A model generated the notes under the pieces. It ran no database searches. It saw only the letters and a list, made by a program, of their open reading frames with translations, and had not been told where the DNA came from. Source: an uncultured Eubacteriales bacterium (GTDB lineage Bacteria; Bacillota; Clostridia; Lachnospirales; Lachnospiraceae). Taken from it: DNA of 49,098 bases. The stretch's first letter is position 1. The number at the start of each line of letters is the position of its first letter. The DNA lies in contig CASGAH010000006.1 in NCBI GenBank assembly GCA_949299375.1, positions 1 to 49,098 of the forward strand, given 5' to 3'. This document shows positions 42,811 through 49,098 of the stretch, one piece after another. The translations under genes were made by a program, and so were the position numbers.

Positions 42811-43611
42811 CTATTTCAAGAGCTGCGCAAGATAATATATGATTGGCGCGGTGAATAAAATACTGTCAAACCGGTCCATGATTCCTCCATGTCCCGGGAT
42901 GAGTGTCCCGTAATCTTTGATTTGATGGTTTCTCTTAATGGCAGAGGCACTCAAATCTCCAATCTGAGAAATGGCTCCCCCTGCGCCGCAGATGATGGCA
43001 CAGCTGACGGCCGGAACTGCAAATTCTGTCAGCTTGGATGCAAAAACAGCGCCATACAGACATCCGAGAAGAGCTGCTCCGACAATTCCTCCGATGCCTC
43101 CTTCTACCGACTTTTTGGGGCTGAGCTTCGGAGTCATTTTATGCTTTCCAAACAGCTTCCCGACACAGTATGCACAAGTATCGCATCCCCATGCGCTCAA
43201 AAAGATCAGGCCAACCAGCCATGCTCCATCTTCCATTGTACGGGTCAGAATCATATGGGACATCAAAATCGGGACATAAAACATTCCAAAAAAAGCGGAG
43301 AAAACGTGTTCCGATGTAAACTTTGGAAATGCAAACACGTAAACGCTCATGAGCATAAGGAAAAAAGCAACCATGAGGGGCAGCAGAAACGATGTCTGTT
43401 CCACATACAGCAGCACAAAATAGAAAGCAGAGGCTGCGTATCCGACATAACCAGGAATGCTGTTATGTATGGAGAAAACCCGGTACAGTTCCCAGAGTCC
43501 GATCAGGGAAATGGCAGCAACGGTTAAAAACCATACTGTTCCTCCGAGAGAAACTGTGGCGAGGGCAATGAGTACAAGTGCAATTCCACTGAGCAGTCTT
43601 GTCTGAAACAT
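42811..43611 (-). CDS. cdsA: Phosphatidate cytidylyltransferase
   Basis: A 266-residue membrane protein with about eight helices that makes CDP-diacylglycerol from phosphatidate and CTP, the branch point of phospholipid synthesis. The C-terminal CdsA signature is present: SASAIKRNHQIKDYGTLIPG, then HGGIMDRFDSILFTAP, with the conserved metal-site acidic residues. KLSPKKSVEGGIGG is a further signature block. The gene is between uppS (6-nt gap) and dxr in the standard order. Confidence 0.97.
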   Translation of the reverse strand: MFQTRLLSGIALVLIALATVSLGGTVWFLTVAAISLIGLWELYRVFSIHNSIPGYVGYAASAFYFVLLYVEQTSFLLPLMVAFFLMLMSVYVFAFPKFTSEHVFSAFFGMFYVPILMSHMILTRTMEDGAWLVGLIFLSAWGCDTCAYCVGKLFGKHKMTPKLSPKKSVEGGIGGIVGAALLGCLYGAVFASKLTEFAVPAVSCAIICGAGGAISQIGDLSASAIKRNHQIKDYGTLIPGHGGIMDRFDSILFTAPIIYYLAQLLK

Positions 43612-43617
43612 AGTGTG

Positions 43618-44367
43618 TCATTCCTTTCCTTCCGTACATTTGGCATTCGCCTGCTTCACTCCGCCAAAACGGCGATCACGCTTATTGTAAACTTCAATGG
43701 CTTTGATCAATTCCTGCTTGTTGAAATCCGGCCAGAAAATGTCTGTGACGTAGATCTCTGTATATGCCAGCTGCCATAACAAAAAATTGGAGAGGCGCAT
43801 TTCCCCGCTCGTCCGGATCAGCAAATCCGGATCCGGCATCTGTCTTGTATCAAGGTATCCGGAAATCAACGACTCTGACACTTCCTCCGGACGGATCTTT
43901 CCTGCCGCCGCATCCTCTGCCAATCTCGTCATGGCGCGGCGCATCTCATCTCTCGCCCCGTAGTTGACTGCAATTACGAACGTCAGCCCCGTGTTATCCT
44001 TCGTGTCCTGCTCCAGGCGGTAAATCCCCTCAATGATATCCGCGTCAAAGCGTGTCCTGTCACCAATCATTTTTACCCGGACGTTGTTTGCCGTCGCCAC
44101 CTTCAGCAGTCGTTTCATATAATAGCGGAACAGCTGCATCAGAGCGCTGACTTCATCCTCCGACCGCTTCCAATTTTCTGTAGAAAATGCATAGACCGTT
44201 AAATATTCAATTCCAATCCTCGCTGCATCCTCCACCGTCTGTTCCACAACCTTACATCCCTCCACATGCCCCATCTTCCGAGGGAGATTCCGGGCTTGCG
44301 CCCATCTTCCGTTCCCGTCCAGGATAATGGCAACGTGGCGGGGAATTTGAAGAGTACCTGTAGTCAT
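43618..44367 (-). CDS. uppS: Isoprenyl transferase (undecaprenyl diphosphate synthase type)
   Basis: A 249-residue cis-prenyltransferase that builds the lipid carrier for cell-wall synthesis. The N-terminus has the signature VAIILDGNGRWAQ with the catalytic Asp near residue 17, then VYAFSTENWKRSEDEVSALM and a C-terminal DLLIRTSGEMRLSNFLLWQ with the substrate-binding Arg residues. Length is typical. Its start follows the 156-nt gap after frr. Confidence 0.97.
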   Translation of the reverse strand: MTTGTLQIPRHVAIILDGNGRWAQARNLPRKMGHVEGCKVVEQTVEDAARIGIEYLTVYAFSTENWKRSEDEVSALMQLFRYYMKRLLKVATANNVRVKMIGDRTRFDADIIEGIYRLEQDTKDNTGLTFVIAVNYGARDEMRRAMTRLAEDAAAGKIRPEEVSESLISGYLDTRQMPDPDLLIRTSGEMRLSNFLLWQLAYTEIYVTDIFWPDFNKQELIKAIEVYNKRDRRFGGVKQANAKCTEGKE

Positions 44368-44412
44368 AAATCGTTCCTTTCTCTATCTGGATCAGGTGAT
44401 CCGTGTTCCGGC

Positions 44413-44453
44413 CAACTGCCCTGCGGGCTTATCGCACAAAAAGGAGGCAGTTG
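44413..44453 (-). repeat. Dispersed repeat, copy C, with 8-bp arms
   Basis: On the minus strand CAACTGCC and GGCAGTTG (plus 44446-44453 and 44413-44420) flank TTTTTGTGCGATAAGCC, the same start as the copy at 20879. It is in the 156-nt gap between frr and uppS; I see no promoter of consensus quality there. Confidence 0.5.
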
Positions 44454-44523
44454 TCTACCCCCTTTTTTGTGTTCTGGCTGGCCGGGACAGCCTTGTTTTC
44501 CTGGCCGGTCTGTTTTGATGGCG

Positions 44524-45081
44524 TTATACGGTCATGATTTCTTTGGATTTTGCTTCTACCATTTTGTCGATTTCTGCAATGTATTTGTCGGTCAGTTTCT
44601 GTACTTTTGTTTCCCCGTCTTTTTGCTCGTCTTCGGTCATTTCGCCGGATTTGTTCATTTTCTTGAACGCATCGTTGGCATCACGGCGGAGATTGCGGAT
44701 GGCAACTTTGGCGCCTTCCCCTTTTTTCTTAATGTCTTTTACGAGTACTTTTCTTCTCTCCTCTGTCAGTTCCGGGAAGATCAGGCGGATGACTTTTCCA
44801 TCGTTGGTTGGTGTAATCCCAAGATCTGAGGTGAGAATGGCTTTCTCGATGGCCTTAATCAGGGAACGCTCCCATGGCTGGATCTGAATGATTCTTGGTT
44901 CTGGCACAGAGATATTTGCTACCTGCTGCATTGGGCAGGGACTTCCGTAATACTCGACGGTGATCTTGTCCAATACATGGGGATTTGCTCTTCCCGCACG
45001 GATGGTGTTGTATTCCGCTGCCAGGGCATCACACGATTTTTTCATCTTATCTTCATATGGTTTTAAATTTGCGCTGCTCAT
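44524..45081 (-). CDS. frr: Ribosome recycling factor
   Basis: A 185-residue protein that, with EF-G, splits ribosomes after termination. Landmarks: [58 protein letters not shown] and the coiled C-terminal half. Length matches the family exactly. An SD-like AGGG precedes the ATG by about 6 nt. It follows pyrH by 82 nt in the standard pyrH-frr order. Confidence 0.98.
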   Translation of the reverse strand: MSSANLKPYEDKMKKSCDALAAEYNTIRAGRANPHVLDKITVEYYGSPCPMQQVANISVPEPRIIQIQPWERSLIKAIEKAILTSDLGITPTNDGKVIRLIFPELTEERRKVLVKDIKKKGEGAKVAIRNLRRDANDAFKKMNKSGEMTEDEQKDGETKVQKLTDKYIAEIDKMVEAKSKEIMTV

Positions 45082-45163
45082 AATAGATCCCTCTTTTTTA
45101 TTTTAGTGTGCAATGAATGCTGTAACGCAGATGTCGATACACGGGTAGACGTCTGTCGTCACA

Positions 45164-45868
45164 TCATGCAGTTACGATTGTGCCATGGATTTGACCTTTC
45201 ATGGCATTGGAAATACCGTCTTCCTCATTGAGACTGAACACAGCCAATGGCATACAATTTTCCATACACATAATGGAGGCAGTCAAATCGATGACGGCAA
45301 GGCGTTTGTCTACAACTTCCTGAATGCTTAAAACGTCGTACTTCTTTGCCTGTGGATTGACCTTCGGATCGCTGTCATAGACACCGTCAATGGCTTTTGC
45401 CAAAAGAATGATGTCGGCCTCCATTTCAATCGCTCTCAAGACAATGCCTGTGTCTGTGGAGAAATAGGGATGTCCTGTTCCTCCGGCAAAGAAAACGACT
45501 TTTCCTGCTGCAAATGCTTCGTTGGCACTGTCTTTGGAAAATAGCGTTGTCATGGAACCGCACAAAAATGGGGTAAAGATCTCTGTCTTCATTCCAACAG
45601 ACCGGAAAATTTCAGAGACATAGATGCAATTCATGATTGTTGCAAGCATCCCGATCTGGTCTGCCTTTGGCCGGTCAATGGCATTGGAAGAACGTCCTCT
45701 CCAGAAATTTCCTCCTCCGATCACAATTCCGACTTCAACGCCCTCATCGATAGATTTTTTGACTTGGGCAGCCACCATCTTGCAGGTATCCTCGTCAAAC
45801 CCCATCTTCTTGGGACCGGCAAGGGCCTCTCCACTTAATTTTAGAAGTACTCTGCGATATTTATCCAT
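45164..45868 (-). CDS. pyrH: UMP kinase
   Basis: A 234-residue kinase making UDP from UMP, essential for nucleotide and wall-precursor supply. The start is the ATG at 45868 with GAGG 6 nt upstream, so the product opens MDKYRRVLLKLSGEALAG; an ATG at 45880 is badly spaced. Motifs include GVEVGIVIGGGNFWRG near residue 45 and FFAGGTGHPYFSTDT near 130. It has its own promoter at 46071 and a short ORF ahead of it. The usual neighbours rpsB and tsf are not visible upstream. Confidence 0.97.
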   Translation of the reverse strand: MDKYRRVLLKLSGEALAGPKKMGFDEDTCKMVAAQVKKSIDEGVEVGIVIGGGNFWRGRSSNAIDRPKADQIGMLATIMNCIYVSEIFRSVGMKTEIFTPFLCGSMTTLFSKDSANEAFAAGKVVFFAGGTGHPYFSTDTGIVLRAIEMEADIILLAKAIDGVYDSDPKVNPQAKKYDVLSIQEVVDKRLAVIDLTASIMCMENCMPLAVFSLNEEDGISNAMKGQIHGTIVTA

Positions 45869-45876
45869 TTTCCACC

Positions 45877-45954
45877 TCATCCATTTCCATATTCGTGATG
45901 TGGGGTCAAACGACAGACCCTGATATCATTGATTCCCTTCTGTGCAGCAGTCAT
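45877..45954 (-). CDS. Short leader ORF before pyrH (25 codons)
   Basis: An ATG at 45954 with a good GGAGAGGAG site 6 nt upstream encodes MTAAQKGINDIRVCRLTPHH plus five residues, ending TGA at 45877, 8 nt before pyrH. A CTCTTC block just upstream can pair with the ribosome binding site. It could be a leader peptide or simply an unused frame; nothing else supports it. Confidence 0.35.
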   Translation of the reverse strand: MTAAQKGINDIRVCRLTPHHEYGNG

Positions 45955-46070
45955 TGCAAATCTCCTCTCCGAAGGAAGAGTCTTTCCGTCGGCCATTTCT
46001 CCAGTTCACGGATGATGCATGTGGAGTCCCTGGAGTGAAGCTGCCGCCACGATGTCTGCACTATGGATTT

Positions 46071-46098
46071 ATTATATCATATTTTGGCAGAAAAGCAA
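46071..46098 (-). promoter_or_regulatory. Promoter for pyrH operon
   Basis: On the minus strand TTGCTT (46093-46098), 16 nt, and TATAAT (46071-46076), about 200 nt before pyrH. Confidence 0.6.
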
Positions 46099-46148
46099 CT
46101 GTTTCTCCGGAAGGTTTTTCGTCTCAAGCGTTTGTATTGATGTAAACT

Positions 46149-46787
46149 TTATTTTTTGACAAATTTCGACTTTGGCTGACCGCAAATCGGACAGGTATAA
46201 TCCTCGGGAAGTTCTTCAAATGGAACTTCTCCGTCATATACATATCCGCAGACGCTGCATGTATAGACGGGCTTGGCGGAGAGCTCTTCTTCCGCAATGT
46301 AGGTGGGTGCATTTTTCGGCGCTTTTCCTTTGACAACCTTGTGATAATAGGAATACGTCATCGGGGACTGTTTGGACATCACGTCGCAGTCTTCCACTTC
46401 TCCCAGAAATACAGTGTGGGTCGATGTTTCCATTGTATCAATGACTTTACAGGTGATGTAGGCACAGCAATCTTTTACAATGGGAAGATAACCACAGATC
46501 TCCTGCTCAATCCCATCATATTTGTCGGAATCCTTTCCGGATTGGAATCCAAAGCGGCCAATGATGGAAGGATCGGTTTCTTCCGATAGAATGGAGATGG
46601 AAAAACGGCCTGTGTCGCGAATGCATCCGTTGGTATAGTTGGCATGGTTGATACTGACTGCAATTGTCGCCGGTTCTGATGTAATTTGCATTGCACTGTT
46701 GGCAACGCATCCGGTGGCTCTGCCCTTGTCCCATGTAGAGACAACATAAACACCGTAGGACAGATTGCGAAATGCATGTTTGTTCAT
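46149..46787 (-). CDS. Flavin reductase-rubredoxin fusion (high-molecular-weight rubredoxin type)
   Basis: A 212-residue protein started at the ATG at 46787 (GGAGGG site). Residues 1-155 are a flavin reductase-like FMN-binding domain ([31 protein letters not shown]). The C-terminal 45 residues are a rubredoxin with the two CxxC pairs: [12 protein letters not shown] and [13 protein letters not shown]. Similar fusions in Moorella and Clostridium carry electrons from NAD(P)H to flavodiiron or rubrerythrin-type detoxification enzymes. It has its own promoter, which supports a stress role. Whether FMN is bound tightly cannot be told. Confidence 0.93.
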   Translation of the reverse strand: MNKHAFRNLSYGVYVVSTWDKGRATGCVANSAMQITSEPATIAVSINHANYTNGCIRDTGRFSISILSEETDPSIIGRFGFQSGKDSDKYDGIEQEICGYLPIVKDCCAYITCKVIDTMETSTHTVFLGEVEDCDVMSKQSPMTYSYYHKVVKGKAPKNAPTYIAEEELSAKPVYTCSVCGYVYDGEVPFEELPEDYTCPICGQPKSKFVKK

Positions 46788-46816
46788 AAAGAATCCCTCC
46801 AATTCCTAGATTTATT

Positions 46817-46831
46817 TAACAATGATTCTTG
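46817..46831 (-). promoter_or_regulatory. Possible PerR/Fur-type operator
   Basis: CAAGAATCATTGTTA on the minus strand matches most of the consensus TTAnAATnATTnTAA and lies just downstream of the -10 box of the flavin reductase-rubredoxin gene. Match quality is only moderate (about 9 of 12 fixed positions). Confidence 0.3.
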
Positions 46832-46836
46832 TTTTT

Positions 46837-46864
46837 ATTATAAAAGATCACAAAAAAATGTCAA
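46837..46864 (-). promoter_or_regulatory. Promoter of the flavin reductase-rubredoxin gene
   Basis: TTGACA (46859-46864), 16 nt, TATAAT (46837-46842) on the minus strand. It overlaps the end of the upstream phosphatase gene, so the two genes are probably transcribed separately. Confidence 0.85.
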
Positions 46865-47370
46865 GAAATATCCGAATGATCTTTCTTGGAATTGTCTGTT
46901 TTTGCGGGGATTGCCCCAGTTTGCTCCAGATAATCGAGAAAAGCTGCACATCCTTCCACGATATCCCGGTACGTTTCATCGAAATTTCCCGTATACCAAG
47001 GGTCTGCAATGTCTCTCGGGCGATCGGAAAAATCCAAAAGTCTGCAAATTTTGCGGTCCGCATCCGTTCCTACAATACGGTACATATTGCGCAGATTCCA
47101 GCGGTCCATACCGATCAGATAGTCATATTTGTCATAGTCCTTCCGGGTAAGCTGTACCGCATATTTTCCGGCGGTCGAAATTCCAACCTCCTGAAGCTTT
47201 TTTCTTGTTCCGCGATGAACTGGATTCCCAATCTCTTCTCTGCTGGTTGCCGCAGAGGCGATGTAAAACAGTTCGTTCCTATTTCTCTTTGAAACCATAT
47301 CTTTTAAAATGAATTCTGCCATAGGGGAACGGCAAATATTGCCGTGGCACACGAATAATACTTTTATCAT
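46861..47370 (-). CDS. Low-molecular-weight protein tyrosine phosphatase
   Basis: A 169-residue enzyme with the phosphate-binding loop VCHGNICRSP (Cys near residue 8, Arg near 14) at its start and the general acid in DPWYTGNFDET (about residue 124). An AGGAGG site lies 10 nt before the ATG at 47370; an upstream extension to 47517 has no site. It removes phosphate from tyrosine residues or related substrates. No partner kinase is near. Confidence 0.93.
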   Translation of the reverse strand: MIKVLFVCHGNICRSPMAEFILKDMVSKRNRNELFYIASAATSREEIGNPVHRGTRKKLQEVGISTAGKYAVQLTRKDYDKYDYLIGMDRWNLRNMYRIVGTDADRKICRLLDFSDRPRDIADPWYTGNFDETYRDIVEGCAAFLDYLEQTGAIPAKTDNSKKDHSDIS

Positions 47371-47405
47371 AAACGAAAATCCTCCTAAAATGCCGTATTC
47401 TACCT

Positions 47406-47487
47406 CGATTTGCCGCAGTTTGCCGACTATATTTTTTGCTCTGAGATTGTTAAATTTGTCACAGAATAAGCAAAATGCGGCAAATCG
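47406..47487. repeat. Inverted repeat, 12-bp arms
   Basis: CGATTTGCCGCA (47406-47417) and TGCGGCAAATCG (47476-47487) are perfect complements 58 nt apart. Extra TTTGCCG copies lie next to the arms. The 207-nt gap 47371-47577 otherwise shows nothing recognised. Confidence 0.6.
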
Positions 47488-47577
47488 GGGCAAGTTGAGG
47501 ACATGAAACGTAGTCAAAACGTAGTAAGAACAGGGGTGTTTTATTACTGCGATTTATTACTTTTCAAAAAATTTCTT

Positions 47578-48588
47578 TTATTGTAGAGGGATATATTCCT
47601 TGGTTTTATTCAGAGTGATAACTCCCACATCCACATTGAAGCCGCGTATCTTCAGCTCATTGAAAATGATATTCTCCATAGCATGAGTTCCTTCCAGTTG
47701 ACGGAAATTGAGACGGGCATTGCGTAATCCCAAATCGGTAAAGTAATATTTGACTGGTGTGTCAATATACTTCTTCCCTTTAATGTCATATCGGACGGCA
47801 CTGTCGATCAGAAAAGAATCACAAAGATAGTCGATATACCTTTTGATGGTGGTGTTGCTGATGGTTTTCTGCTTGACACTTTTGAAGGTAGCCGACAACT
47901 TTGTAGGGTTTGTAAGCGAACCGATAGCAGATGCGAGAATATTCAGAAGTTCCTCTAATTCTGCCCGATTGCGTACATTATGTCTGCCTACAATATCCGA
48001 AATATAAGTCTCCTCGAACAGCGAACTCAAGAAATTAATCTTTTCCTCTGGACTTGAAATATTCATGATAGGCGGCAGGCCACCGTAAAGTATATACTCA
48101 TTCCAGCCATCCTGTTTCGTTCCTGAATAGACAGACATAAATTCAGCAAAACTGAGAGGATGCATATGAACTTCATCTCCCCGTCCCCGAGATTCGGTGA
48201 TCACATCCTTGGACAAAAACCGGGCATTACTTCCTGTCACATATACATCCACATTTTTCATACGAATCAGGCTGTTTAATACAGATTCAAACTCTCCCAA
48301 AAACTGCACCACATCCAGTAACACATAATACATTCCATCATCTTTAATCAGCTCCTTGAGATAGGGATACAAAACATCCGGATCACGAAAACGCTTATTC
48401 TCAAAGGAATCAAATGCAATTTCAATAATGTGTTCTTTATCCACTCCTTCTGCCAATAGATGATCCTTGAAGAGGTTGAACAATAGGTAGGACTTTCCAC
48501 AGCGACGTATACCGGTCACCACCTTGATAAGTCCATTGTGCTTTTTATTGATGAGCTTATTCAAATAGATGTCTCTCTTAATTTCCAT
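47578..48588 (-). CDS. AAA family ATPase with DUF4143-type C-terminus, truncated
   Basis: A 336-residue protein: Walker A GIRRCGKSYLLFNLF near residue 27, then LLDVVQFLGEFESVL where the family has LLDEVQ, and a sensor region VYVTGSNARFLSKDVITE. A C-terminal DUF4143-like part begins near residue 205 (LLNILASAIGSL) and stops at EYIPLQ. Relatives usually run about 60-80 residues longer, to a C-terminal nuclease-like domain, so this copy is probably truncated. The Glu-to-Val change in Walker B would be expected to weaken ATP hydrolysis. An AAGGA site precedes the ATG. It lies next to a recombinase end and is accessory, without a known role. Confidence 0.8.
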   Translation of the reverse strand: MEIKRDIYLNKLINKKHNGLIKVVTGIRRCGKSYLLFNLFKDHLLAEGVDKEHIIEIAFDSFENKRFRDPDVLYPYLKELIKDDGMYYVLLDVVQFLGEFESVLNSLIRMKNVDVYVTGSNARFLSKDVITESRGRGDEVHMHPLSFAEFMSVYSGTKQDGWNEYILYGGLPPIMNISSPEEKINFLSSLFEETYISDIVGRHNVRNRAELEELLNILASAIGSLTNPTKLSATFKSVKQKTISNTTIKRYIDYLCDSFLIDSAVRYDIKGKKYIDTPVKYYFTDLGLRNARLNFRQLEGTHAMENIIFNELKIRGFNVDVGVITLNKTKEYIPLQ

Positions 48589-48821
48589 ATCTTAATCCTT
48601 CTTTCTACTGAAAATTTTTGCGAGTTATCGCAATTTCATTCAGTAGGATCTGTCAAAGAAACATTCCAACCCAAAACTGCAACACCTTAAACCTGACGCC
48701 AGTATCAACACCTATTTTGTAAACTTATCCCACCACAATCCTCCATATAAAAACGGAAGATACCCGCATAGTATGATGTTAAGGTCAAAACTATATATTA
48801 GTTGGCCCTGATTCTATAGTA

Positions 48822-48877
48822 CCTTGAAAAATTCATATTTAACTATCTAATCCTCAAAAACCATTGATTTTTCAAGG
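48822..48877. repeat. Inverted repeat, 11-bp arms, near recombinase end
   Basis: CCTTGAAAAAT (48822-48832) and ATTTTTCAAGG (48867-48877) are perfect complements. They lie in the 315-nt gene-free gap 48589-48903, AT-rich, in which I see no gene. They may be part of an attachment site. Confidence 0.5.
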
Positions 48878-48903
48878 CTTCACGCCTGTTTTTCATTCAA
48901 GCC

Positions 48904-49098
48904 TTATCTGTTTGCCCTTATTTTTGCCCTTACGAGCCGAAACAAGGGCAACTTTTTATTCTCCGCCGACCACTTTATCCAGAGCCTTGCGGAAGTGCGC
49001 TTCGCTTCCCTTGTAGAGTGAGCGTAAATGTTCATTGTGGTACTGACATCAGAGTGTCCGAGAAGTTCCTGCACATCTTTCGGCTTTGCGCCGCCGGA
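48904..49098 (-). pseudogene. C-terminal end of a tyrosine recombinase (integrase), possibly frameshifted
   Basis: The minus strand at the window edge reads PKDVQELLGHSDVSTTMNIY then AHSTREAKRTSARL, the last part of a Tn916-like integrase: HxxR-side histidine (GHSD) and catalytic tyrosine (NIY). The frame then runs on past the expected end, to 48904. A one-base shift near 48990 would restore a more normal ending DKVVGGE at a stop near 48956. The rest lies beyond the window. It implies an integrative element to the right. Confidence 0.7.

Overview
The window looks like a chromosomal segment of a low-to-mid GC Gram-positive anaerobe of the Bacillota, most likely class Clostridia and family Lachnospiraceae. 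This is an inference from gene content: a PolC-type replicative polymerase, the pyrH-frr-uppS-cdsA-dxr-rseP-ispG-polC gene order, a flavin reductase-rubredoxin fusion, a group III-type phosphofructokinase, a yybP-ykoY leader, strong AGGAGG ribosome binding sites and tRNA genes without an encoded CCA. Most genes lie on the minus strand. The plus-strand exceptions are a P-type ATPase, a MATE transporter, a YczE-like membrane protein and one tRNA-Leu.

Layout, left to right. (1) 1-9788, minus: a tight operon of a large membrane protein, an ABC exporter (ATPase and permease), the stump of a deleted membrane gene, MoxR ATPase, a DUF58 protein, a BatA-like vWA protein and a vWA/GATase-like protein that runs off the edge. 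(2) 9915-17599, minus: a ferric-iron-type ABC importer (binding protein, fused permease, ATPase), then in the same run a beta-propeller gene broken by one in-frame TGA, a 920-residue multi-membrane-segment protein ending in a YeeF-like nuclease domain, and a small DUF600/YezG-like immunity candidate. (3) 17640-23030: a structured leader before the importer, then a manganese (yybP-ykoY) riboswitch with alternative hairpin and terminator ahead of a P-type cation ATPase, a MATE transporter, and the convergent manganese exporter mntP. (4) 23082-32876, minus: an NAD-dependent epimerase, 6-phosphofructokinase, polyphosphate kinase, Dps, an acyltransferase, a histidine kinase whose response regulator survives only as a C-terminal stub, and a glycosyltransferase fused to a MarR-like winged helix. 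(5) 32917-34643: two tRNA-Leu genes on opposite strands, a YczE-like protein, and an EIIA-like protein lacking the catalytic histidines. (6) 34739-45868, minus: the conserved polC-to-pyrH cluster, in which ispG is frameshifted by a 16-bp duplication. (7) 45877-49098: a pyrH leader ORF, flavin reductase-rubredoxin, a low-molecular-weight phosphatase, a truncated AAA ATPase and the end of a tyrosine recombinase, which marks the edge of a mobile region.

The most unusual unit is region 2, where a membrane-anchored nuclease toxin and its immunity candidate are apparently transcribed with a metal importer and a propeller protein. The window also carries several broken genes: an ispG frameshift, a propeller nonsense codon, truncated regulator, ATPase and integrase genes, and a deletion scar before moxR. 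These could reflect real decay, phase variation, or errors in a draft assembly. All function calls come from reading translated sequence; no database search was run.
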